Assembly (NCBI RefSeq): GCF_900607235.1
Contig: NZ_LR027863.1
Location: forward strand, 1-53,581
Reading direction: 5' to 3'
Source of the DNA: Olivibacter jilunii
GTDB lineage: Bacteria; Bacteroidota; Bacteroidia; Sphingobacteriales; Sphingobacteriaceae
Length of the DNA: 53,581 nucleotides
Shown here: piece by piece, positions 8,994-17,687 of the stretch
Position numbering within the stretch: the stretch's first letter is position 1
How the letters are laid out: every line of letters starts with the position of its first letter
Program-made: the position numbers and the translations under genes
The notes under the pieces: generated by a model
The model's database searches: none
What the model saw: only the letters and a program-made list of their open reading frames with translations
What the model was told of the DNA's origin: nothing

Positions 8994-9530
8994 TTAGGCA
9001 TGAAAAGCCCTATCTAACTTATTCAGACGACCTGCTAAACTCGCATCAACTTGCCTGTCGCCTACAGTTACCACAAAACCGCCTATTAAATCGGCATCAA
9101 CCGAGTTCTCAAGGATTACTTCCTTGCCTGTTGAAGAGGCAATAAGCTGCTTCAATTGAGCCACATTCTCAGCTGATAATGGAGCAGCCGAGCTTACCTT
9201 GGCGGTAACAATGCCTTTGTATTCATTGTATTCGCGGACAAACTCCTGTGCAGTTGCATACAGAATATCTCCTCGTCCTTTGTTGATCATAATTTTAAAA
9301 AATCCGATCACAACCGAGCTAAACTTCGCTCCAAAAAGTGCAGTAAGTATGTTGATTTTCTTATCGTGTTTGATAATCGGATTCTTCAATACCGCCTGCA
9401 ATTCCACGTGGTCTTTAACTACGGCGATTAGCTGCCCTATTTCCGCTCGTACCTGATCAAGCGCACCTTGCTCGATGGATAAATCCAACAGTGCTTTAGC
9501 GTATCTAGATGAAACCTTAAATTCTGACAT
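8994..9530 (-). CDS. atpH: ATP synthase delta subunit
   Basis: Stator connection between the peripheral stalk and the top of F1. 178 residues, starting VSSRYAKALLDLSIEQG, the usual delta-subunit N-terminal helical domain, and ending in the conserved GGFVVTVGDRQVDASLAGRLNKL. It sits between atpF and atpA with short gaps, as part of the minus-strand operon. Confidence 0.95.
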   Translation of the reverse strand: MSEFKVSSRYAKALLDLSIEQGALDQVRAEIGQLIAVVKDHVELQAVLKNPIIKHDKKINILTALFGAKFSSVVIGFFKIMINKGRGDILYATAQEFVREYNEYKGIVTAKVSSAAPLSAENVAQLKQLIASSTGKEVILENSVDADLIGGFVVTVGDRQVDASLAGRLNKLDRAFHA

Positions 9531-9552
9531 ATCTTTAATAGGATTTAGCTGA

Positions 9553-10047
9553 TTAGTTTAATTTCACCTCTTTCAACAACTCACCGACTAAAGCTTCTTG
9601 CTTGTTCTTATCCGCTAACTCTTGTTGTAAAACTTTACGGGCAATTTCCAATGAAAGCTTAGACACTTGGTTTTTAACATCAGCCATTGCGATGGCCTTT
9701 TGATTGTTAATTTCAATACGTGCCTTTTCAATCATTCTGTTTCCTTCCAACTGCGCTTGTTCTTTTGCATCTTTCAATAGCTGCTCTTTTATTTCGCGAG
9801 CCTCTTTTAAAATAAGATCGCGCTCGGCTCTGGCGTCTTTTAACAATTGTTCATTTTCATTTGTTAAGCGTGCCATTTCCTGTTTCGCTTTTTCCGCTGC
9901 ATCTAACGCATTTTCAATTGAGCGTTCGCGATCTCCAATCGCTTTCATCACCGGCTTCCATGCAAATTTTGCCAGTAAAAACAACAATAGCAAAAACGAA
10001 AGGGTATGCCAAAAAATTAAGCCAATCTCAGGGATGAGTAAATCCAT
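9553..10047 (-). CDS. atpF: ATP synthase b subunit
   Basis: Peripheral stalk subunit. 164 residues with one N-terminal membrane helix ([25 protein letters not shown], roughly residues 8-30) and then a long charged, Ala/Glu/Lys/Arg-rich coiled coil to the C-terminus, which is the classic b-subunit layout. It follows atpE after a 111-base gap that holds a hairpin, and precedes atpH by 22 bases. Confidence 0.95.
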   Translation of the reverse strand: MDLLIPEIGLIFWHTLSFLLLLFLLAKFAWKPVMKAIGDRERSIENALDAAEKAKQEMARLTNENEQLLKDARAERDLILKEAREIKEQLLKDAKEQAQLEGNRMIEKARIEINNQKAIAMADVKNQVSKLSLEIARKVLQQELADKNKQEALVGELLKEVKLN

Positions 10048-10099
10048 ATTGTGTATTAATTAAGTGCTTTTATATATAAACGGTGCTTTAATGTCTGTG

Positions 10100-10140
10100 A
10101 AAAGAGCCTATAAACGGCAATCCCGAGGATAGGCTCCCTT
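10100..10140 (-). promoter_or_regulatory. Hairpin after atpE, possible attenuator
   Basis: On the minus-strand message, GAGCCTAT and ATAGGCTC form an 8-base-pair stem around a 17-base loop (10104-10136), followed by only four T residues. It lies 20-60 bases past the atpE stop and before atpF. Such a weak terminator or RNA-stabilising hairpin would raise the amount of the c subunit relative to downstream subunits; that role is inference. Confidence 0.5.
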
Positions 10141-10158
10141 TTTTCATTCGGGGTTTCC

Positions 10159-10371
<213 letters not shown>

Positions 10372-10413
10372 TTAATTTATATATTTAGTTTAACAATAAT
10401 GTTTAATAATTTT

Positions 10414-11586
10414 CTAGTGGTCAGCATGCTCTTCTATAGCCATTCCAATAAAAAGCGCAGATAAAATGGTAAAGATAAAAGCTTGAATAAAGGCTACTAA
10501 CAATTCAATGGCACCGATAAATACAACAAAAAACACGGATACCGGTGCTACAGCTAGCGATTTAAAAATGAATACCAAACATAGTAGAGACAGCACAAGT
10601 ATGTGACCTGCGGTGATATTCGCAAACAAACGGATCATCAAAGCAAAAGGCTTTGTAAAGATTCCGAAAATTTCAACAGGGATCATCAACGGTTTCAACC
10701 ACCATGGAACGGGGGGGTTAAAAATATGGCCCCAATAATACTTATTACCACTGAACAAGATGATAATCAATGTAAATAAAGCCAATATCATAGTAATAGC
10801 AATATTCCCGGTAACATTGGCACCTCCCGGGAAGAAAGGTACCAAACCCAGCATATTATTCAACCAAATAAAAAAGAAAACCGTTAAAAGATACGGCATA
10901 TATCTCTCGTATTTATGTCCTAAATTAGGTTTTGCAATATCGTCCCTAACAAATATAATGATCGGTTCCAATACAGACTGTAACCCCTTCGGAGCCCTAC
11001 CTTCGCGTTTCCTGTAACCTTTCGCTACCGTTAGAAATACAATAAGCAAAATAGCAACCGATAAGAAAATCGTAAATACGTTCTTGGTGATCGATAAGTC
11101 AATCGGACGGGAATTCGTCACCACCTCTTGTCCATCAGTGTTCTGCTCATGATGTACATAACTTCCATGCACTGCCTCCTCTGCGGCGTAATAGATTTTT
11201 CCGTGCGAGCGAGCAAAACGCATACCCGCCTTTTCCACTACTACACTGCCATCATCATTCAAATGAAATTCTTTTGCACTAAAAGTAACCAACCCATTAT
11301 GTGTATAAAGAATAACCGGAAGATACAAACCTGTCCAACTTTCGCCATGTCCCCAAAAGTGAAATTCATGCGAATCACCTATATGATGAAAGATAAAACT
11401 CGTAATATCAAACTCTTTTTCTTCATGGTTTTCATGATGGCCTGCTTCCACCTGTTCTACTGCGGTCGAATCTGCATGTTGACCATGATCATGATTTTGG
11501 GCATTGGCGTTCAAAAAAGCGAAGAAAACGGCAAAAAACGCTAGTATTCCTGATTTTTTTGAAGTCAAAAAGTGGCTAAATTTCAT
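10414..11586 (-). CDS. atpB: ATP synthase a subunit with long His-rich N-terminus
   Basis: Membrane stator that forms the ion channel against the c-ring. The family core starts at about residue 170; the essential arginine is Arg319 (ALMIRLFANITAGH). In front of the core is an unusually long N-terminal part: a signal-peptide-like segment ending NANAQ (residues 1-30) and then about 135 residues rich in His, Asp and Glu (NHDHGQHADS, AGHHENHEE, HEFHFWGHGE) that should face the periplasm. The total of 390 residues is much longer than the roughly 240-270 of E. coli-type subunits. Extended a subunits occur in other Bacteroidota. Confidence 0.95.
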   Translation of the reverse strand: MKFSHFLTSKKSGILAFFAVFFAFLNANAQNHDHGQHADSTAVEQVEAGHHENHEEKEFDITSFIFHHIGDSHEFHFWGHGESWTGLYLPVILYTHNGLVTFSAKEFHLNDDGSVVVEKAGMRFARSHGKIYYAAEEAVHGSYVHHEQNTDGQEVVTNSRPIDLSITKNVFTIFLSVAILLIVFLTVAKGYRKREGRAPKGLQSVLEPIIIFVRDDIAKPNLGHKYERYMPYLLTVFFFIWLNNMLGLVPFFPGGANVTGNIAITMILALFTLIIILFSGNKYYWGHIFNPPVPWWLKPLMIPVEIFGIFTKPFALMIRLFANITAGHILVLSLLCLVFIFKSLAVAPVSVFFVVFIGAIELLVAFIQAFIFTILSALFIGMAIEEHADH

Positions 11587-11600
11587 TTATTCCGTGATTT

Positions 11601-11990
11601 TTACTTATTATTTTGGTGGCGCAAGTTACGCAACAAAGACATAACTTCAAAGAGTGTAAATAATAAATATAAAGAAAAATAATTCAACGCAAAAACTAGC
11701 TGGTTTTCAGCTGTTTTCATCAAGATCACCAAAGCAAAGGATAGGGCAAAGAGTAGCTTCAAAATTATCCCTCCCATTATGGCCAAAACCCCTGTTTGAG
11801 GTGTTTTTTGAATCCCGAAGTAAGAAACCAGATAGGCAATGTAGGTAAGAAAAAAAAGAAAAAGAAAAATGAGCCAATAATTGGACGCCAGCAACGCATG
11901 CCCTTGAAAAAGCACAGAAAGCAAATAAGATAATAAGGCTAATACCAACCCGAAAATTCCGTAAAAGAGGGTAAATCTTAGTAATGTCAT
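11601..11990 (-). CDS. AtpI-like membrane protein of the atp operon
   Basis: 129 residues with four hydrophobic helices separated by short polar turns, ending in a charged tail (LRNLRHQNNK). It lies between atpZ and atpB, the position of AtpI, which aids c-ring assembly in other bacteria. The sequence itself shows no strong motif, so AtpI-like is a positional inference. Gaps to both neighbours are under 20 bases, so it is cotranscribed with the synthase. Confidence 0.7.
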   Translation of the reverse strand: MTLLRFTLFYGIFGLVLALLSYLLSVLFQGHALLASNYWLIFLFLFFLTYIAYLVSYFGIQKTPQTGVLAIMGGIILKLLFALSFALVILMKTAENQLVFALNYFSLYLLFTLFEVMSLLRNLRHQNNK

Positions 11991-12008
11991 GCGCCTTCTT
12001 AATATATG

Positions 12009-12239
12009 CTATTTTTTATTCAAAACCGATCGAATGGTAGAATATAGGCTTACACAAACGCCTACTAGCGAAAACAGGCCCGTGTAAATACCCACATCCC
12101 CCTTTTTTGCCATATCGATCTTATAACCAATAAAAGCAAATACACCAATGGTCGCAATCATTTGAAATCCTAATCCCGTATAATAGACATATGCTTTTCC
12201 TTCCTTCTGAAAGTCTGATCGATCTCTTTTAGGTTTCAT
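12009..12239 (-). CDS. AtpZ/AtpI-family F0F1-ATPase accessory protein
   Basis: A 76-residue protein from the ATG at 12239 (an upstream ATG at 12260 would add seven residues and lie almost on the promoter). It has two membrane helices (GLGFQMIATIGVFAFIGYKID and IYTGLFSLVGVCVSLYSTI) and a polar start, fitting the AtpZ/AtpI family of small proteins encoded first in F0F1 operons, linked to c-ring assembly or magnesium supply. It is the first gene of the operon, 19 bases before the four-helix protein gene. Confidence 0.8.
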   Translation of the reverse strand: MKPKRDRSDFQKEGKAYVYYTGLGFQMIATIGVFAFIGYKIDMAKKGDVGIYTGLFSLVGVCVSLYSTIRSVLNKK

Positions 12240-12257
12240 GTTGTATCCTTGAAGATG

Positions 12258-12290
12258 CAAACTTAGCTAAAATGCTTATTATTCGAGCAA
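12258..12290 (-). promoter_or_regulatory. Promoter of the atp operon
   Basis: On the minus strand TAAGTTTG (12258-12265) matches the Bacteroidota -7 box TAnnTTTG, with a TTG 22 bases upstream (12288-12290). It lies just before atpZ and supports the ATG at 12239 as the start. Confidence 0.65.
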
Positions 12291-12501
12291 TCCAAAATAA
12301 AATAGGCGTCTTTTAACAGTGCTTGCGTCCGGATGATGACTGACAATTAGGCATTGAATATTTTTTAAAAAAGGTCATCTAAAACTACAACGTATCTGGA
12401 AGAATCCTTTGTTAGCAATAACAAAAACTGTATCTTTATAATTAGTGTTGAAAGCGGATCAGCGGAGTTATAATAAGATTTTCAGATTAGCAAAAGAGAT
12501 T

Positions 12502-12509
12502 TAACTTTG
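12502..12509 (+). promoter_or_regulatory. Possible -7 box before the sprE-like gene
   Basis: TAACTTTG fits TAnnTTTG and lies 15 bases before the first ATG of the sprE-like gene (12524). If used, the message would be nearly leaderless from 12524, or would have a leader of about 85 bases if the TTG at 12599 is the real start. No convincing -33 element was seen. Confidence 0.45.
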
Positions 12510-12523
12510 TATATATTTTTAAA

Positions 12524-15430
12524 TTGATGACTCATCGACGCAGAAGCATAAATCCGCATTATATCTTTCCAGAAACCATTTTATCCACCAATTATCCATT
12601 GAAAAAGCCTAAAATTACATTCCATATCCTGTTTATCAGCGTACTATTCTTATCGAGCTGCTTCCTTAATAAAAAAGAAAAGGGGGTAAAAACAGACTTG
12701 ATGCAAAACATTACCACCAAGTTCAATATTCTATATAATTCAAAAAAAATATTGCATGATGCGGAACAAAACCGGATTAGCTTGGCAAAGCCCAATTATC
12801 AACATCCATTGCCGGTTTTTATTGAACCGAATGAAGCGAGTATTCCCTCAAATGCCAAACTGATGGACTCTGTTATACAGAAAGCAGTTACTATTATCAA
12901 TGATAAGAGCGACAGCAAGTATATAGATGATGCTTATTTTATCATGGCAAGAGCTAACTACGAAAAGGGCAACTATTACAACGCCGCCGAATTTTTTTCC
13001 TATGTAATCAATACCGTAACTCCAGGTAAAACCGAGCTACTAGAAGCGTCTTTGGCCTGGAAATGTCGGGCACTTCTCCAAATTGGCTATGTAAAGCAAG
13101 CCGCAAAAGTACTGGATTCTACTTTTAGTGTCGCCGCCGGAAATAAACACACTTCGGCCTTGGCTTACGCAACAAGAGCTAAATATGACATTGAAACTGG
13201 CGACCTTGACCATGCGATACAGTCGCTTAATCTAGCTATTGACGAAAGTAAGGACGCGAAAGAGAAATTACGCTGGCATTACCTGCTAGGTCAATTATTG
13301 CAAAAGCAAAAAGACTACGTTGGAGCTTCGGCTCATTTTAAGCGGGTTATCAAAAGCAACGCTTCTTTTGAAATGGCTTTCAACGCACAATTGAATGAGG
13401 TCTTTATGCAAAAAAATGAGGGGGACTCCTCGTATGTTAATACCATATCCAAGCTTAAAAGGATGCTCAAAGACGATAAAAACAGGGGGTTCACTGACCA
13501 AATCCACTATATCATAGGCGAGACCTATCTGCAGGCAGAAAAGAAAGAAGAAGCCTTGAAAAGTTTCAATTCATCATTAAAAGAGCAGAGTACCAATAAT
13601 TTTCAGCGAGCCCTCACCTATTTGAAGATGGCCGATCTTTATTTTGAACAGGGTGCCTATGAAAAATCGAAACTTTATTATGACAGTACCTCAACGCTTA
13701 TAGACACCAATTTTCCGAACTATGAACTGATTCGATCAAAAGTCAGCCACTTAGATGAGCTAGTGCTTCATTTAAATACCATTTCCACACAAGACACCCT
13801 TCAAATGCTGGCAAAATTACCGGATGAGGCCAGAGTAAAAAAAATAGACAGTATCTTTGAGCACCGAAAACTTCAAGAAAAATCCGTTGCTCAGACAAAT
13901 GTATCAGCCAATCAAACGCAAAACCTAAACTTTAACGATGTACCCCTTCGTGATGCAGCGAATAAGGGGGCGACTTCAACAAGCTTCTATTTCAATAATC
14001 CGGCAGCCGTAAGCAGTGGGCTCAGTGCCTTTCGAAGACGGTGGGGCAATCGTTCATTGGAAGATAATTGGCGTTTTAAAAATAAGGGTACGGATGCGTC
14101 ATATGCCAACGAGACAGAGCTCTTGGAGATCAAGAAAGATTCGATGACGAACGAGTTGGCCGCATTAGCGGAAAAGGAAAACTTTATTCAGGCGATTCCC
14201 TTGACAGAAGAGTCTTTAAAAGAGTCTAACCGGAAAATAATTTACGCTTATGTTAAGCTGGGCGAAATTTACCGCGATAACCTACAAGATAAAGAAGCTG
14301 CCGCCAAAGTTTACACCACGTTATTAGCTCGCTTTCCACAGTTGACAGAAAAAGATCTGATTAACTATAATCTTTACAGGTTGTATAGCGAGCTAGGCGA
14401 GCTCGAGAAAAGCTCGCGCTATAAAAACCAGCTCCTGTCTTCTTCTCCACAGTCAATTTATGCCAAAGTTATTCAAGATCCTGATTACCTCAATAAGTTG
14501 AATCAGGAATCACAAACATTGAACAACCTTTATGGCGAAGTATATACACTTTATGGGGAAAAACAGTTCGACCAAGTGATTGCATTAACCGATAGCATTA
14601 ACACCCTTATAGACGGAGATGATAGACCCGCTATTGCAGCTCAATTGGCCTATCTAAAGGCATTGGCAATTGGCAGAACGAGCCCATTAGACACTTTTGA
14701 ACAAGAATTAAAACAAATTAAATCCGATTATCCTAATAATGAATTGATTACACCTCTAATAGAACAACATCTAAGCTATATTGATTCGAATAGACTATCT
14801 TTGCAGGAGAGGAAAGTCGCAATAATGGACATTGAAGCAGGCAGAGAGCAATTTGTAGATGAACCTATTCTCACTAAGTGGCCCGAATTGGCCTTTAATC
14901 GGGAAATGGCTGCGCCTACTCCTACTCCTCGTCGAAATTTGGCAGGAAATTTGTCTAAAAATCAACCAGGCATTCAGGTAACTCCTTTCAATAAAAAAGT
15001 GAATCTTCAAGGAAGCATTCAAGTGGCGGAATATAAGCCTGGTGAACATGTCAATAGTTATAGGGATTTGGCCCTTTTACCGGATTCGGCAGTGTACTAT
15101 TTCGTTATCAACGTACAACATCCAAACGTAAATCTAAGTCCCTCTCGATATGGAATTGGTCAATTTAACCGAGGGCAGTATCCTTCAAAAAACCTAATCC
15201 ATCAACTAAAAAAGATTGATGATGAATTACAGCTGTTGTATATTGGCAAATTTTTCACCTATGACGAGGCAAACGCTTATGCCGAGAAAATGGTAACACA
15301 ATTAAAAAATATTATGAAAATACCATCAGCGAGTTATAATACGTTCCTTATAACAGAGCAATTTCTGCAAGGACTCGATGATTTCGATAAAGTGAATGAT
15401 TATTTCATCAAATATCAGGAACAACGCTAA
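12524..15430 (+). CDS. SprE/PorW-like TPR lipoprotein of type IX secretion
   Basis: A 968-residue lipoprotein (lipobox LSSC near residue 46) followed by NITTKFNILYNSKKIL, a start typical of the SprE/PorW family, and then tetratricopeptide repeats (for example SKYIDDAYFIMARANYEKGNY) over most of its length. PorW/SprE is an outer-membrane-anchored protein that couples the PorK/PorN ring to the secretion pore. The first ATG leaves about 25 residues before the signal peptide; a TTG at 12599 would start MKKPKITFH directly at it, so the start is uncertain. It is followed 14 bases later by the class A PBP gene. Confidence 0.78.
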   Translation: MMTHRRRSINPHYIFPETILSTNYPLKKPKITFHILFISVLFLSSCFLNKKEKGVKTDLMQNITTKFNILYNSKKILHDAEQNRISLAKPNYQHPLPVFIEPNEASIPSNAKLMDSVIQKAVTIINDKSDSKYIDDAYFIMARANYEKGNYYNAAEFFSYVINTVTPGKTELLEASLAWKCRALLQIGYVKQAAKVLDSTFSVAAGNKHTSALAYATRAKYDIETGDLDHAIQSLNLAIDESKDAKEKLRWHYLLGQLLQKQKDYVGASAHFKRVIKSNASFEMAFNAQLNEVFMQKNEGDSSYVNTISKLKRMLKDDKNRGFTDQIHYIIGETYLQAEKKEEALKSFNSSLKEQSTNNFQRALTYLKMADLYFEQGAYEKSKLYYDSTSTLIDTNFPNYELIRSKVSHLDELVLHLNTISTQDTLQMLAKLPDEARVKKIDSIFEHRKLQEKSVAQTNVSANQTQNLNFNDVPLRDAANKGATSTSFYFNNPAAVSSGLSAFRRRWGNRSLEDNWRFKNKGTDASYANETELLEIKKDSMTNELAALAEKENFIQAIPLTEESLKESNRKIIYAYVKLGEIYRDNLQDKEAAAKVYTTLLARFPQLTEKDLINYNLYRLYSELGELEKSSRYKNQLLSSSPQSIYAKVIQDPDYLNKLNQESQTLNNLYGEVYTLYGEKQFDQVIALTDSINTLIDGDDRPAIAAQLAYLKALAIGRTSPLDTFEQELKQIKSDYPNNELITPLIEQHLSYIDSNRLSLQERKVAIMDIEAGREQFVDEPILTKWPELAFNREMAAPTPTPRRNLAGNLSKNQPGIQVTPFNKKVNLQGSIQVAEYKPGEHVNSYRDLALLPDSAVYYFVINVQHPNVNLSPSRYGIGQFNRGQYPSKNLIHQLKKIDDELQLLYIGKFFTYDEANAYAEKMVTQLKNIMKIPSASYNTFLITEQFLQGLDDFDKVNDYFIKYQEQR

Positions 15431-15444
15431 AGGCATATAGAAAA

Positions 15445-17685
15445 ATGCAAAGAAACACAAAAAAGCAAAACAATAAATTAACAAACAACGACATTAGACG
15501 CTACACCTTTTCTTTTTGGAAATTGGTTGTAGGACTCATTATATTAGGTTTCTTGTTTCTTACAAGTGTAGGCCTTGGCTTATTTGGTGAGTTACCTTCC
15601 TTTAGGGACCTCGAAAACCCTAAAAGCAACTTATCTTCCGAAATTATCTCAGCCGACGGCGTCGTTCTCGGCACTTATTATGTCCAAAATAGATCGAATG
15701 TTACTTATAAAGAATTATCACCGGCTCTCATTCAAGCACTGATTGCGACGGAAGATATTCGCTTTAATACTCACTCCGGTATTGATTTCAAGCGTACTTT
15801 CACGATACTCTTTTATAACCTTATTGGCAAGAAACAAGGCGCAAGCACCATTACGCAACAATTGGCCTTAAATCTGTTTCAAGAGGAAGGAAGAGCACGT
15901 TCCTTTTCCAAACGATTTATTCAAAAACTCCAGGAGTGGATCATAGCAGTACGTTTAGAACGTAATTACACCAAAGAGGAGATATTAACCATGTATTTGA
16001 ATACGGTCGACTTCGGAGCCTATAACACCTATGGCATTAAATCCGCAGCGCGTACGTATTTCAATACAACTCCTTCGAAGTTGACCGCACCACAAGCGGC
16101 CGTTTTAGTCGGAATGTTAAAAGGACCAGGTATTTATTCACCTATCCGCTATCCCAAAAATTCATTGAATAGACGAAATACTGTTTTGGAAAATATGCGA
16201 AAAGCAGGTTTTCTTACAGCCGAACAAACTGCAAACTATAAAGAACAACCGCTGGGACTCGCATTCCGACCAAATGTATATGGTGACGGTGTTGCGCCTT
16301 ATTTAAGGGCTGTATTAAAAAGCGACATAAAGAATATATTTAATAAGCTATCGATCACTAAAGCGGATGGTACCCCATACGACCTGGATCGTGATGGTTT
16401 GAAAATTTACACCACCATCGATTCGAGAATGCAAGTCTATGCCGAAGAGGCCCAAAAGGAAATGATGCGCGAGTTGCAAGTAACTTTCAACAACCAATAT
16501 AAGGGTCGAGACCCATTTAAAGGCCTGGAAACCCTGATCGATAGAGCGGTAAAACAATCGGATCGCTACAGATGGTTAAAACAAGGTGACCTTTCTGAAG
16601 ATGAAGTTAAGAAGAATTTCAATACACCGGTTAAAATGACCGTGTTCAGTTGGAAGGGCGATTTGGACACCACCATGACGCCGCTTGATTCTATCAAATA
16701 CAACAAACTGATTTTGCGGAATGCCATGATGTCGATGGAGCCGCAAACCGGGCATGTAAAAGCTTGGGTTGGAGGCATTAACTTCTCGCATTATAAATAC
16801 GACCAAGTCAAAATGGGAACACGTCAAGTTGGGTCTACGGCAAAACCTTTTACTTATGCAGTTGCTATTGACAATGGCTATTCACCTTGCTTTAAAGTGC
16901 CCAATACGCCCATTAATGTCGACGGCTGGGCACCGAAAAGTGAGGGTACAATTGCCGGTCCTATTACCCTTAAAACGGCATTAGCGCATTCGCAAAACTG
17001 GGCTACAGCCGATGTTATCCAACGTGTTGGTGCGCAGAATGTAGCTAACTTGATAAAAAATATGGGCATCACTTCGGAGGTACCAGCCTACCCCTCCATC
17101 GCCCTGGGAACTTTTGATGCCTCTGTTTATGATATGGTAGGCGCCTATTCTACCTTTGTAAATCACGGGGTTTGGACAGAACCTATCTATCTCTTACGCA
17201 TCGAGGACAAGAATGGTGCGCTGATTTACGAACACACGAAAAAAGTCAAAGTGGTCATGAACGATCAGTCAGCCTATGTTATGGTTGATATGCTGAAAGG
17301 TGTGGTGCAAAGTGGCTCCGGCGGCCGAATTCGATGGAAATACAAATTGCTTAATCCGATCGGCGGAAAAACCGGTACTTCCCAAGCTAACTCCGATGCC
17401 TGGTTTATTGGCGTAACACCGCAGTTGGTAAGTGGGGTATGGACAGGAGCCGACGAGCGAAGTATACACTTTAGCAGCACTAGGCTTGGCCAAGGTGCTA
17501 ATGCCGCATTACCGATGTTTGCCCTCTTCATGCAAAAAGTATACGCCGACAAGAATTTAAAATATAGTCAGGGTGATTTTGAACTGCCGCCAGGTGGCCT
17601 GCAACGGGAACTGGACTGTGGCAAATACCAATATGACTACCCTTCAGAAGAGGAAGGTAAGATTGACGATCGGCTGGATTTTTAG
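15445..17685 (+). CDS. Class A penicillin-binding protein (PBP1A type)
   Basis: Bifunctional peptidoglycan synthase anchored in the inner membrane by one N-terminal helix (about residues 25-48). The glycosyltransferase domain shows its catalytic Glu103 in ATEDIRF and the ASTITQQLALN motif; the transpeptidase domain has the acylated serine in GSTAK (Ser464, Lys467), and KTGTS at 642-646. At 746 residues the length is normal. It sits between the sprE-like gene and uvrC with gaps of 14 and 2 bases, so the three genes should share one transcript. Confidence 0.95.
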   Translation: MQRNTKKQNNKLTNNDIRRYTFSFWKLVVGLIILGFLFLTSVGLGLFGELPSFRDLENPKSNLSSEIISADGVVLGTYYVQNRSNVTYKELSPALIQALIATEDIRFNTHSGIDFKRTFTILFYNLIGKKQGASTITQQLALNLFQEEGRARSFSKRFIQKLQEWIIAVRLERNYTKEEILTMYLNTVDFGAYNTYGIKSAARTYFNTTPSKLTAPQAAVLVGMLKGPGIYSPIRYPKNSLNRRNTVLENMRKAGFLTAEQTANYKEQPLGLAFRPNVYGDGVAPYLRAVLKSDIKNIFNKLSITKADGTPYDLDRDGLKIYTTIDSRMQVYAEEAQKEMMRELQVTFNNQYKGRDPFKGLETLIDRAVKQSDRYRWLKQGDLSEDEVKKNFNTPVKMTVFSWKGDLDTTMTPLDSIKYNKLILRNAMMSMEPQTGHVKAWVGGINFSHYKYDQVKMGTRQVGSTAKPFTYAVAIDNGYSPCFKVPNTPINVDGWAPKSEGTIAGPITLKTALAHSQNWATADVIQRVGAQNVANLIKNMGITSEVPAYPSIALGTFDASVYDMVGAYSTFVNHGVWTEPIYLLRIEDKNGALIYEHTKKVKVVMNDQSAYVMVDMLKGVVQSGSGGRIRWKYKLLNPIGGKTGTSQANSDAWFIGVTPQLVSGVWTGADERSIHFSSTRLGQGANAALPMFALFMQKVYADKNLKYSQGDFELPPGGLQRELDCGKYQYDYPSEEEGKIDDRLDF

Positions 17686-17687
17686 TT

